DNA of 64,000 nt from an uncultured Clostridia bacterium (GTDB taxonomy: Bacteria > Bacillota > Clostridia > Christensenellales > Borkfalkiaceae), in NCBI GenBank assembly GCA_944368155.1, contig CALVWW010000006.1:1-64000 (forward strand), given 5' to 3'. Every line of letters begins with the position of its first letter. Positions within the stretch are counted from its first letter, which is position 1. Both the position numbers and the translations under genes were made by a program. The notes below the pieces were generated by a model. That model ran no database searches and was not told where the DNA came from. It was given only the letters and a program-made list of their open reading frames with translations. Below, piece by piece: positions 43,369-51,416 of this stretch.

Positions 43369-44001
43369 ATGGGCAAAAATCAGAACTGTCCGCAGGCGGA
43401 CGGCAATTCAATAAAAAGACGGGCACGCTTTGCGGGAACTGCGGCCGACATAGCCGAGTGTGCGCTCTTTTGCGCGCTCATGACTGCTGCGGCATACATA
43501 CGCATACCTTTCCCGTTTGTGCCCCTCACTTTTCAGACGGCCGTGAGCATACTATGCGGCATGTTGCTCGGGGTGAAGAAGGGCATTCTCGCCATGAGCG
43601 CTTATGCGCTTGCCGGACTTATCGGTCTGCCCGTGTTTACTTCGGGCGGCGGGCTTTCGTATGTGCTTTTGCCTTCGTTCGGGTATATCCTCGGCTTTAT
43701 AGCTGCGGCCGCGGCAGGCGGCGCTGTTGTAACGCGTAAAAACAGCCCTTCGCTTCGCAGGTGCACGGCAGCGGCATTTGCCGCGCTCGCCGCAAACTAT
43801 GCCATAGGCATTGCATACTTTATTGCCGTATGGGTACTTTCGGGATATTCGGGCCTGTTTGCCGCAGTTGCCGAATATAACCTGATATATATACCTAAGG
43901 ATATTTTGCTCGCCCTGCTTGCGGCGGCCGTATCTTTCCGCATGATTCCGCGTATCTGCCGCATAACGCGTGTTCGGCGAGCCGGTTCCGATAAACGTTG
44001 A
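43369..44001 (+). CDS. bioY: Biotin ECF transporter S component BioY
   Basis: 210 residues with about six membrane helices. Family pattern IPFPFVPLTFQTAVSILCG, then GMLLGVKKGILAM and GLIGLPVFTSGGGLSY, all typical BioY. Binds biotin in the membrane and works with the shared ECF module (EcfA/A'/T), not encoded here. A basic N-terminal extension of about 25 residues precedes the first helix. No ribosome site: transcription should begin at about the ATG itself. Confidence 0.94.
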   Translation: MGKNQNCPQADGNSIKRRARFAGTAADIAECALFCALMTAAAYIRIPFPFVPLTFQTAVSILCGMLLGVKKGILAMSAYALAGLIGLPVFTSGGGLSYVLLPSFGYILGFIAAAAAGGAVVTRKNSPSLRRCTAAAFAALAANYAIGIAYFIAVWVLSGYSGLFAAVAEYNLIYIPKDILLALLAAAVSFRMIPRICRITRVRRAGSDKR

Positions 44002-44113
44002 AGCTTTGAACACAGTTGCCCGCAATCGATTGCAAAAGGCATGCATTTGTGTTAAAATAACAGTATAGTCTTGAATTTAACAAAAATTTTCTGCGCCGAA
44101 TAAATATAGATAG

Positions 44114-45094
44114 GTGCAGAAAACTTTAGCAGTAATAGATTTAAACGCAATATATAACAATGCGCTGCATATGCGCAAGCTTGCGGGCGGCTCGCAGTTC
44201 ATGGCTGTCGTCAAGGCTGACGCATACGGCCATGGTGCCGAGCGCGTCTGCCTGCATATCGAAGATATCGTCGATGGTTTCTGCGTCGCGATAACAGAGG
44301 AGGGCGAGGCTTTGAGAATAGCGGGCATAACCAAACCCGTACTCGTGCTTACCCCTCTCACCGCAGTTGACGACGCCCTTGCGGCAAAGTATTACGGCCT
44401 GACCGTTACGGTAAACGGCGTGGCCGCCGCAGGTCTTTGCGCGGGACTTGGCTGCCACATAAAGGTCAATACTGGCATGAACCGCTACGGTTGCAACCCG
44501 CGGGAGCTTGCGAAAGTGATTGAGGAACTCGGCCGCGTCGGCGCAAGGGTCGAAGGCGTATACAGCCACCTGTACTGTCCGCATCTTCTGAGCGAGAGGG
44601 AGAGGCAGTATGCCGTTTTCTTATCTGCGGCAAGAGCGGTGAAGTCGGCTTATCCTGGGGCAATTGCCCACTTATCCGCGAGCGCGGGTACGTTTATCGG
44701 CGGAAAATATCTGATGGACGGGGTCCGCTGCGGAATAGCATTGTACGGATATGCTCCGTCGGGCTTCAGCCGCGGAGAGTTGCAGTCTGCCATGAAGGTG
44801 TATGCCAGAAAGGTTCAGACTTCACCTGCCTTCGGCGGTGGTGCAGGATATGCGGTTGCACGCAAAAGTTACCGTGCATTGAGTGCCTACCGCCTCGGCT
44901 ATGCCGACGGCTTTGCGCGCACGGTATCCTTAGGCGAAGGCAATCTGTGCATGGACGCCTTTGTTTCGCAGGACGAGCGCGAGTTCTTTCCGGTCTTTGA
45001 CAACGCAGATAAATATGCCGCCCGTTGCGGCACTATAAGTTACGAGGTGCTGTGCGCGGCTACGCGCAGAGCGGAGCGCTTTTATATCGCTTAA
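44114..45094 (+). CDS. alr: Alanine racemase, shortened C-terminal domain
   Basis: 326 residues from GTG 44114; the family is usually 360-390. PLP lysine in MAVVKADAYGHG; VNTGMNRYG; barrel end CGIALYGYAPS; catalytic-Tyr region GGAGYAVARKSY; RLGYADG; CMDAF; end GTISYEVLCA. The beta-domain stretch between GYADG and CMD, normally about 28 residues with GxxAPIVGRVCMDQ, is cut to roughly 13, and the stretch after it is also short. Makes D-alanine for peptidoglycan if active; key residues appear kept. Confidence 0.87.
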   Translation: MQKTLAVIDLNAIYNNALHMRKLAGGSQFMAVVKADAYGHGAERVCLHIEDIVDGFCVAITEEGEALRIAGITKPVLVLTPLTAVDDALAAKYYGLTVTVNGVAAAGLCAGLGCHIKVNTGMNRYGCNPRELAKVIEELGRVGARVEGVYSHLYCPHLLSERERQYAVFLSAARAVKSAYPGAIAHLSASAGTFIGGKYLMDGVRCGIALYGYAPSGFSRGELQSAMKVYARKVQTSPAFGGGAGYAVARKSYRALSAYRLGYADGFARTVSLGEGNLCMDAFVSQDEREFFPVFDNADKYAARCGTISYEVLCAATRRAERFYIA

Positions 45095-45101
45095 AATTTA
45101 A

Positions 45102-45129
45102 ATTGATGCGGTAATATGCTGCAATCGAT
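45102..45129. repeat. Short intergenic palindrome (ATTGA-GCGG family)
   Basis: ATTGATGCGG, TAATATG, CTGCAATCGAT: imperfect arms, between alr and the cyclo-ligase gene. Confidence 0.55.
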
Positions 45130-45135
45130 ACATTT

Positions 45136-45666
45136 ATGAAACAGGAACTCAGGGAAAAATTCAAAATAAAACGAAAGTTTTTCGGTCCTGTCGTCCGCGA
45201 AGAGGCCGAACGGCATATAGCCGAATATTTTCTCGCTGCCTACGGGCAATACGGCAGTTTCTTTATATATAACAGCTTCGGCACAGAGGCTGACACAAAA
45301 GAAATAATTTCCGCTCTCATCTCTTCGGGCAAGGACGTATTCCTTCCCCGCGTGGAGGGAAAGGACATTGTCGCAGTGCCGTACGGGCCGCAAAAAAAAG
45401 GAGCATACGGCATAAGCGAACCGCAGGGACAGGCTTCGGACGTTATCCCCGAAGTAACTGTAGTGCCTCTTCTGGCCGTAAATGGGCGCGGCTTCCGCTT
45501 AGGCTACGGCGGCGGATATTACGACAGATATTTAAAAAATAAAAACACATTAAAAGTGGGGCTCGGCTTTGCTCTTCAGCTCACCGACGAATTTGTCGAG
45601 GATGTGTGGGACGAGCCGCTCTCGGCCTTTGTGTGCGAAAGGGGGATATTCCATTTTGAAAAATAA
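45136..45666 (+). CDS. 5-formyltetrahydrofolate cyclo-ligase
   Basis: 176 residues. N-terminal MKQELREKFKIKRK; central VFLPRVEGKDIVAVPYG; signature 'NGRGFRLGYGGGYYDRYL' that binds ATP and folate. Converts 5-formyl-THF to 5,10-methenyl-THF using ATP. Overlaps the next gene by about 11 bases. Confidence 0.94.
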   Translation: MKQELREKFKIKRKFFGPVVREEAERHIAEYFLAAYGQYGSFFIYNSFGTEADTKEIISALISSGKDVFLPRVEGKDIVAVPYGPQKKGAYGISEPQGQASDVIPEVTVVPLLAVNGRGFRLGYGGGYYDRYLKNKNTLKVGLGFALQLTDEFVEDVWDEPLSAFVCERGIFHFEK

Positions 45667-46480
45667 TGATAACAAACGGCCGGAGGCGGCCGTGATAAAC
45701 GCAGATATTTCTGAGCAGTCCGCCGCACAGGCTCAGGCGGAGCAGAATTTGGCCGCAGGCGGCGTTCAGCCGCAGGAGGGCCTCGTAAATTACAAGCTTT
45801 CGCCAAAGCTCAGGTTGCAGCAGTTCTTTTATGAACTGGGCGCGCTCGTCAAGGACGCCATTTTTCCCTTCATAGTAATGTGCGTGTTCTCAACCACAAT
45901 AATATTGTTCTACAGTTTTGAGGATGTCGCCGTTCAGATTCTGGCAACGGTGCTTGGCGAAGCGCTCATGATAGGCGCGTTCGTCATGTTCGGCAGGCAG
46001 AACGGCGCGGCCGCCTATCGCAAATATAAGATTAACGACGGCAAGCGCAAGCTCGGCAAGCGTGAAAAGAAGGTTGTTTTCAGAACGGGAGAATATTCGC
46101 CGTGGAAAGGTTTCGTCACAGGCTTTATTTCGGCAGTGCCCTTTCTGATTCTTCAGATAATAAAGTGCACGGGCGAATACGATTTTGTCAACTTCATGCT
46201 CGAATATGCCTGTGGCTGGGCTGTCGCACCCCTCAACGTAATAAGCGCCTCCATACCCCAGCCCTACTATCTTCTCATGATAATTTTTCCTGTATGTATA
46301 CACGGCGGCTTCTATATCCAGGGAATGTTTGCCGAGCGCAAGCGCCAGGAGATTATAACCCGCGCCGAAGACGACATGAAAAAGGGCAGGAAAAAGCATT
46401 ATTATGACGAAAATATGTATGAGCCCGACCGTAAAGTTGTCGATATACCCGAAAACAGCAGAGGCAAAAAGCGCAAATGA
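45656..46480 (+). CDS. Uncharacterised four-helix membrane protein
   Basis: 274 residues from a TTG at 45656 with AGGGGG upstream; earlier in-frame starts would lie deep within the cyclo-ligase gene. An Ala/Gln-rich cytoplasmic N-terminus of about 50 residues, four membrane helices (such as FIVMCVFSTTIILFYSF and YYLLMIIFPVCIHGGFYIQG), and a basic C-terminal tail (MKKGRKKHY ... GKKRK). I do not recognise the family. Translationally coupled to the cyclo-ligase gene and to rsmD (4-base overlap). Confidence 0.75.
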   Translation: MKNNDNKRPEAAVINADISEQSAAQAQAEQNLAAGGVQPQEGLVNYKLSPKLRLQQFFYELGALVKDAIFPFIVMCVFSTTIILFYSFEDVAVQILATVLGEALMIGAFVMFGRQNGAAAYRKYKINDGKRKLGKREKKVVFRTGEYSPWKGFVTGFISAVPFLILQIIKCTGEYDFVNFMLEYACGWAVAPLNVISASIPQPYYLLMIIFPVCIHGGFYIQGMFAERKRQEIITRAEDDMKKGRKKHYYDENMYEPDRKVVDIPENSRGKKRK

Positions 46481-47019
46481 GGGTGATAAGCGGCAAATAC
46501 CGCGGCATGGTGCTCGCTGAGTTCAAGGGCAAAGATATCCGCCCCACGGCCGACAGGGTGAAGGAGAGCCTGTTCAATATTCTTTTTTCCGAAGTCGGCG
46601 GCGCACGCGTTTTAGACCTCTTCTGCGGCAGCGGAAGCCTTGGCATAGAGTGCCTCTCCCGCGGGGCGTCGTTTGTGCACTTCAACGACATTTCTTCCGC
46701 GAGCATAGCGGTGCTCAAAAAAAATCTTGCCCGTCTGAACGAGAATAATTTTACCGTGACGGTGTCCGACTGGCGCGATTGTCTGCTTGGCCTGCGCTGT
46801 CAGTTCGACATTATATTCATCGACCCGCCTTATGCGGACGAAAGCGGTTTTAAGGCGCTTGAAATGATAGGAAAGAGACGGCTGCTTGCCGGGCAGGGAG
46901 TGGCCGTATACGAGCGCGACCGCGCCTTTTCAGGTGTTGTCGAGGGGCTTGAACTCTTTGACGAGCGCAGATACGGCAAGACATATCTTTCCTTTTTTAA
47001 GACTATATCTGGCAATTAG
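46477..47019 (+). CDS. rsmD: 16S rRNA (guanine-966-N2)-methyltransferase RsmD
   Basis: 180 residues. MRVISGKYRGMVL; RPTADRVKESLFNIL; SAM motif VLDLFCGSGSLGIECLSRGA; catalytic IDPPY. Methylates G966 of 16S rRNA. The rsmD-coaD pair is widely conserved. Confidence 0.95.
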   Translation: MRVISGKYRGMVLAEFKGKDIRPTADRVKESLFNILFSEVGGARVLDLFCGSGSLGIECLSRGASFVHFNDISSASIAVLKKNLARLNENNFTVTVSDWRDCLLGLRCQFDIIFIDPPYADESGFKALEMIGKRRLLAGQGVAVYERDRAFSGVVEGLELFDERRYGKTYLSFFKTISGN

Positions 47020-47043
47020 ATGCGGCATATATAGGGTTCAATT
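47014..47043. repeat. Short intergenic palindrome (ATTGA-GCGG family, degenerate)
   Basis: AATTAGATGCGGCATATATA then GGGTTCAATT, overlapping the rsmD stop; the most diverged copy. Confidence 0.4.
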
Positions 47044-47532
47044 ATGAAAAAGTGTGTGTTTGCAGGCACATTCGACCCGCCCACTTCAGGGCACAGAGCG
47101 GTTGTTGAGGCCTGTCTTAAAATTTTCGACGAAGTGGTTGTCGCGATAATGGTCAATACCAAAAAGACGCCCCTTCTTTCTGAAGAAGAGCGCAGGGTGC
47201 TGCTGGGTAAATTATTCACCGGCAATCCCGCCGTAAAAATTGTTATATTTGAGGGAGCCGCCGTTGACCTTTTAAAGATGGAAAATACCGTTTTTTATGT
47301 GCGCGGCGTGCGCAACTGTAACGATTTTGAATATGAAACGGCCGACTATTACGCGAGCAAGAGGCTCATGCCTGAGCTGGTGGAAATATATATTCCCGCC
47401 GACCAGGATAAAATTCAGCTGAGTTCTACTCTCGTTAAAAATTCCGTGAGGTTTAAAAAGGACATGTTCGACTATGTCCCCGAAGAGATAAAGAACGATT
47501 TTTTGGCTATGTTGGAGGAGAAAGATGTTTGA
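47044..47532 (+). CDS. coaD: Phosphopantetheine adenylyltransferase
   Basis: 162 residues. Nucleotidyl-transferase motif AGTFDPPTSGH (TxGH type), VRGVRNCNDFEYE, and QLSSTLVK near the C-terminus. Adenylates 4'-phosphopantetheine in CoA synthesis. Overlaps aroF by 8 bases. Confidence 0.95.
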   Translation: MKKCVFAGTFDPPTSGHRAVVEACLKIFDEVVVAIMVNTKKTPLLSEEERRVLLGKLFTGNPAVKIVIFEGAAVDLLKMENTVFYVRGVRNCNDFEYETADYYASKRLMPELVEIYIPADQDKIQLSSTLVKNSVRFKKDMFDYVPEEIKNDFLAMLEEKDV

Positions 47533-48547
47533 GAGACAGATAAAGATACCCGAACCCGAAGAAATAAAGCAGATGGCGCCCATGCCTGCCGGCCTTAAAA
47601 AGATAAAGGACGAGCGCGACACTCTGATAACCGAGGTGATAACAGGCGATAGCGACAAGTTGGTCGTCATCGTCGGCCCCTGTTCTGCGCACGAGCCCGC
47701 GCCCGTGCTGGAGTATGTGGAGCGGCTCGGAAAGTTAAACGAAAAGGTTAAGGACAAGCTCGTGCTCGTCCCCAGAATATATACAAACAAGCCGCGCACC
47801 AAGGGCGTGGGATATAAAGGCATGTTTTCCCAGCCCGACCCTACCAAGGCGGAGGATATTTTAAAGGGCATTTTAACAATCAGAAAGCTCAATGTTCAGG
47901 CGATAGAGGCCAGCGGCCTTACCGCCGCCGATGAAATGCTGTATCCAGCTAATTACGGCTACGTGGATGACCTTCTCTCATATGTTGCCGTAGGGGCGCG
48001 CTCGTGCGAAAATCAGCTGCACCGTCTCGTGTCCAGCGGAATCGACGGCCCCGTGGGCATCAAGAACCCCATGAGCGGCAGTATTCTCGTAATGCTCAAT
48101 TCGATATATGCCGCGCAGAGCGGTCAGGTTTTCAAACTCAACGGCTGGCAGGTCAAAACCTTCGGTAATCCGCTCGCGCATGCGATATTGCGCGGCGCAG
48201 TCGACGGTTACGGCAACGACATCCCCAACTTTCATTATGAATTTGTCATGCAGGTGGCGGAGGGGTACGCAAAGTCGGAACTTAAGAACCCCGCAATAAT
48301 AATCGACGCAAATCACTCCAATAGCGGCAAAAAGTTCAAACAACAGATACGTATCTGCGAAGAAGTAATGCAGAACCGTATATATGATAAAGATTTCAAA
48401 AAAATTGTAAAGGGCTTCATGATAGAGAGCTTTCTTGAAGAGGGAAATCAGAAGGAAGACATAATCTACGGCAAGTCTATAACCGACCCCTGCCTCGGCT
48501 GGGACGATACAGAGCGTTTAATTCTGGATATTGCGGATAAAGTGTAA
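47525..48547 (+). CDS. aroF: DAHP synthase (type I)
   Basis: 340 residues of the AroF/G/H class. Motifs VIVGPCSAHEPAPVLEY, RIYTNKPRTKGVGYKG, GARSCENQLHR, GIKNPMSGS and IIIDANHSNSGKKF. Condenses PEP and erythrose-4-phosphate, the entry to the shikimate pathway. No chorismate-mutase or ACT extension. Located about 15 kb from the other aro genes and followed by pheA. Confidence 0.96.
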   Translation: MFERQIKIPEPEEIKQMAPMPAGLKKIKDERDTLITEVITGDSDKLVVIVGPCSAHEPAPVLEYVERLGKLNEKVKDKLVLVPRIYTNKPRTKGVGYKGMFSQPDPTKAEDILKGILTIRKLNVQAIEASGLTAADEMLYPANYGYVDDLLSYVAVGARSCENQLHRLVSSGIDGPVGIKNPMSGSILVMLNSIYAAQSGQVFKLNGWQVKTFGNPLAHAILRGAVDGYGNDIPNFHYEFVMQVAEGYAKSELKNPAIIIDANHSNSGKKFKQQIRICEEVMQNRIYDKDFKKIVKGFMIESFLEEGNQKEDIIYGKSITDPCLGWDDTERLILDIADKV

Positions 48548-48552
48548 TTACA

Positions 48553-48580
48553 AATTGACGCGGTAATATACCGCAATCAT
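48553..48580. repeat. Short intergenic palindrome (ATTGA-GCGG family)
   Basis: ATTGACGCGGTA, AT, ATACCGCAATCA: well-formed arms between aroF and pheA. Confidence 0.6.
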
Positions 48581-48601
48581 TGCAGTTTTTATGGTGACGC
48601 C

Positions 48602-49405
48602 ATGTGTAAAAAAGTAAGTTGTCTGGGGCCTGAGGGCAGCTATACATGCCTTGCCGCCCGGGCTATGTGCAAAGATGCGCAGATAATTCCCTGCCATAAT
48701 TTTTTCGGAGCGGTCGAACTCCTCTTAAGCGGTGTAACCGACGCTGCCGTTTTGCCCATCGAAAACACTATCAACGGCGGGGTTTTGCAGAATATGGATA
48801 TTCTGGCAAACTATTGCGAGCTTACCGCTGTGCGCGAATATACCATGCCGATAGACCACAGGCTGATAACGCTTAAAGGCGCTGATTTAAGTAAAATTTC
48901 GCGCATTTTTTCGCACAGACAGGCGCTGGACCAGTGTTCAGCCTATTTGCAGGCACACTATCCGGATGCAGAACTTGTGGCTGAAAATTCCACGGCGGCG
49001 AGCATATCCTGCCTTGAAAATCTCACCGACGCGGCCATCGCGGGCGCACAGTGTGCAGAAGGGGGCTACGATGTCTCTCCCGAATGCATATCCGACGAAA
49101 AGAACAATTTTACACACTTTTTGTTGGTTATAAAAAAATCGCTGCCTTCAGATTATAAAAGCAGCAAAATTTATTTTACGCTCACTTGCAATAATGAACC
49201 CGGCGCGCTTTTGAAAATTCTCTCCGTCATTTATAAACACGGCATTAATATGGTCAAAATTGAATCGCGTCCGCTCAGAAACATAACTTTCGGCTATCGT
49301 TTTTTCATGGAAATAGAGGCCGACTATTCTTCACCCGATATAAAAAATGCGCTTGAAGAAGTTAGCGGAACTGCCAGCTCATTCCGAGTTATCGGCGCCT
49401 ATTGA
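48602..49405 (+). CDS. pheA: Prephenate dehydratase with ACT domain
   Basis: 267 residues. N-terminal LGPEGSYTCLAARAM; catalytic region SHRQALDQC and ENSTAASISCL; C-terminal ACT domain with the Phe-binding 'NMVKIESRPLRNITFGYRF'. Converts prephenate to phenylpyruvate and is likely feedback-inhibited by phenylalanine. No chorismate mutase domain fused. Confidence 0.95.
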   Translation: MCKKVSCLGPEGSYTCLAARAMCKDAQIIPCHNFFGAVELLLSGVTDAAVLPIENTINGGVLQNMDILANYCELTAVREYTMPIDHRLITLKGADLSKISRIFSHRQALDQCSAYLQAHYPDAELVAENSTAASISCLENLTDAAIAGAQCAEGGYDVSPECISDEKNNFTHFLLVIKKSLPSDYKSSKIYFTLTCNNEPGALLKILSVIYKHGINMVKIESRPLRNITFGYRFFMEIEADYSSPDIKNALEEVSGTASSFRVIGAY

Positions 49406-49428
49406 GCGGCATATATGCGCCAATCAAT
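49401..49428. repeat. Short intergenic palindrome (ATTGA-GCGG family)
   Basis: ATTGAGCGGCATATATGCGC then CAATCAAT: between convergent pheA and ylbJ, overlapping the pheA stop. Confidence 0.6.
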
Positions 49429-49434
49429 TGAAGT

Positions 49435-50463
49435 TTATAACGGTATAAGCAACAGAAGAAAGCAAAGAACTCCCTGAATGAATTTTACTGCGATAAATTT
49501 TGCGGAGCTTATGCGGCATTTTGTAAGATAGCTGAGTTGCTGTAAAATGACGCACGCTCCGCCGAAAGTTACAATAAAGCCGGCAAGCGGCACAGCAAGC
49601 GGGCTTCCGCTTGAGGCAAGGGCCGCGCAGCCGCCGGTCATTTCAATCAGTCCCGCGGCTGTTGCGGCGGCGAGGTTTTCGTCGAATATGAGGCCCAAAA
49701 GCTCTTCAGCGGGGCGCAGGATATAAAAGTCATGCGCCATTGCGGCGGCTGTGTAAAAGAAGGCAATAAAAGCTCCCGCGGTCAGCGCGGCGCTCACCGA
49801 ACCGTAAAAGCTTTCATACAGTATATTTTCCCTTTTATCCGCGGGCGGCAGCGCGCTGCTTTTGCATTTTTTGCCCGTGAGCGACAGCAATATCGCCACA
49901 GCGGCTACAGCTATTATATGCGCGGCAAATATCCTTGTTCCCGTGCCTCCGTCACCGAACAGTCCTGCGCCGACAGTGCCTATAACAAACAGCGGGCCTG
50001 AGGTCGAGCACAGGCAGGCAAGTTTTTTGCAGTCATCGCTTGTGCATGCGCCGGAGGTATAAAACTGGCTCACCGTGCGGCTGCCGGCGGGGTAGCCCGA
50101 ACTTATGCTCATTGCAAAGCATAGGGCGGCGGTTCGCGGCAGTTTGAATACGCCGCATGCCTTGGCAAGCGGCGAAGAGAGCTTTTCGGCAAGGCCGGTA
50201 TTTACGAGCAACGCGCACACCACCATAAACGGAAAAAGCGCGGGCAACACGCACTGCGCCCACAGGACTATCCCCTCGAGGCATACCGCCACATATCTCT
50301 CCGGCCGCGCAATAAGCGCCGCCGAAAATGCCACCAGCATTATGGTAATCAGGGCATATCCTGCTCTCTTTTTAATTTTTTGCAGTTGAAAATTTTTGAT
50401 TTTCGTGTGTCCGCGGCGCTTATCAGTCCGCTGTTTACGGGCAATAATATATAATGTTTCCAC
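49435..50463 (-). CDS. ylbJ: Sporulation integral membrane protein YlbJ
   Basis: 342 residues with eight or so membrane helices. 'WAQCVLPALFPFMVVCALL' and 'MSISSGYPAGSRTVSQFYTS' are hallmarks of YlbJ (nucleoside-recognition/Gate domain). Required for spore cortex or heat resistance in Bacillus. Only a TTG start is available before the first helix, and its N-terminus lies close to the divergent lipase gene; the start is uncertain. Confidence 0.88.
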   Translation of the reverse strand: METLYIIARKQRTDKRRGHTKIKNFQLQKIKKRAGYALITIMLVAFSAALIARPERYVAVCLEGIVLWAQCVLPALFPFMVVCALLVNTGLAEKLSSPLAKACGVFKLPRTAALCFAMSISSGYPAGSRTVSQFYTSGACTSDDCKKLACLCSTSGPLFVIGTVGAGLFGDGGTGTRIFAAHIIAVAAVAILLSLTGKKCKSSALPPADKRENILYESFYGSVSAALTAGAFIAFFYTAAAMAHDFYILRPAEELLGLIFDENLAAATAAGLIEMTGGCAALASSGSPLAVPLAGFIVTFGGACVILQQLSYLTKCRISSAKFIAVKFIQGVLCFLLLLIPL

Positions 50464-50494
50464 AATAAAAAATTATTTAAAAGTGAGTGAAAAT

Positions 50495-51289
50495 ATGAGT
50501 AAAAAATTGGGACTTGCGCTCGGCGGAGGCGGAGCGCGCGGCGTCTGCCACATCGGCTTTTTAAAGGCGCTTGAAGAGGAGGGGATAAAACCCTACTGTA
50601 TATCCGGCACATCTATGGGCGCGGTAGTCGGCGGCTGTTATGCCGCAGGAATTGAAATCGACTATATCCGCGATATCATTCTCAATTTAAAAACGCTCGA
50701 TTTAGTAGACCTGAACGCGATGCCGTTCAGCCGCCTTTCTCTGCTCCGCTCGAAGAAGCTGCAGAAGCTGTTCATTCAGCACATAGGCGACGTGCAGTTC
50801 GAAGATTTGAACATTCCATTCACGTGTACTGCGGTCGATTTGTATTCGCAGCAACTATATATATTCGATAAGGGCAGCGTTGCCAAGGGCGTACAGGCTT
50901 CGGCATGCATACCCGGAGTATTCAAGCCTGTCGAGCACGATGGTATGCTGCTCGTAGACGGCGGTGTGCTCTGCCGCGTGCCCGTGCGTCAGACCAAGGC
51001 GCTCGGCGCCGATGTCGTAGTGGCCGTCGACGCAATAAAAAATACTGCCGACCCTGTGAGCCAGATACCAAATATGGTTGCAATGTTTTTACGTGTGTTC
51101 GACATACTGGATAACCTCAACGTCCGCCGCGAGCGCGCCGAACCCGACTATCCGTGCGACCTTCTGTTGGAGCCTGAGATGAACGGCATAAGTCAGTTTT
51201 TGGTAAAAAATCTCGACAGGGCGTATGAAGAGGGTTATCAGCTCGGCAAGGATAATATCCAAAGGATAAAAGAGCTGCTGGCAGAATAA
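50495..51289 (+). CDS. Patatin-like phospholipase (RssA/YchK type)
   Basis: 264 residues from ATG 50495. Oxyanion loop LALGGGGARGVCHIGFLKAL; nucleophile elbow GTSMGA; Asp in LLVDGGVL. Ser-Asp dyad complete. No signal peptide, so a cytoplasmic or membrane-peripheral lipid hydrolase; substrate unknown. Divergent from ylbJ. Confidence 0.93.
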   Translation: MSKKLGLALGGGGARGVCHIGFLKALEEEGIKPYCISGTSMGAVVGGCYAAGIEIDYIRDIILNLKTLDLVDLNAMPFSRLSLLRSKKLQKLFIQHIGDVQFEDLNIPFTCTAVDLYSQQLYIFDKGSVAKGVQASACIPGVFKPVEHDGMLLVDGGVLCRVPVRQTKALGADVVVAVDAIKNTADPVSQIPNMVAMFLRVFDILDNLNVRRERAEPDYPCDLLLEPEMNGISQFLVKNLDRAYEEGYQLGKDNIQRIKELLAE

Positions 51290-51307
51290 ATTTTTATCGC
51301 TTAAATC

Positions 51308-51344
51308 AATGCGGTGTCTGCCTGCGGCGGGCACCGCATTTTAA
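51308..51344 (+). terminator. Terminator after the patatin-like gene
   Basis: AATGCGGTG ... CACCGCATT with an inner CTGCC/GGGCA pairing, followed by TTTT. Confidence 0.75.
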
Positions 51345-51416
51345 AAGCGCATACTGCCAAATGTGCGCGCAAGAAATAAAATTTTCCACACGATAATTTC
51401 GTGAAAAAATACAACT

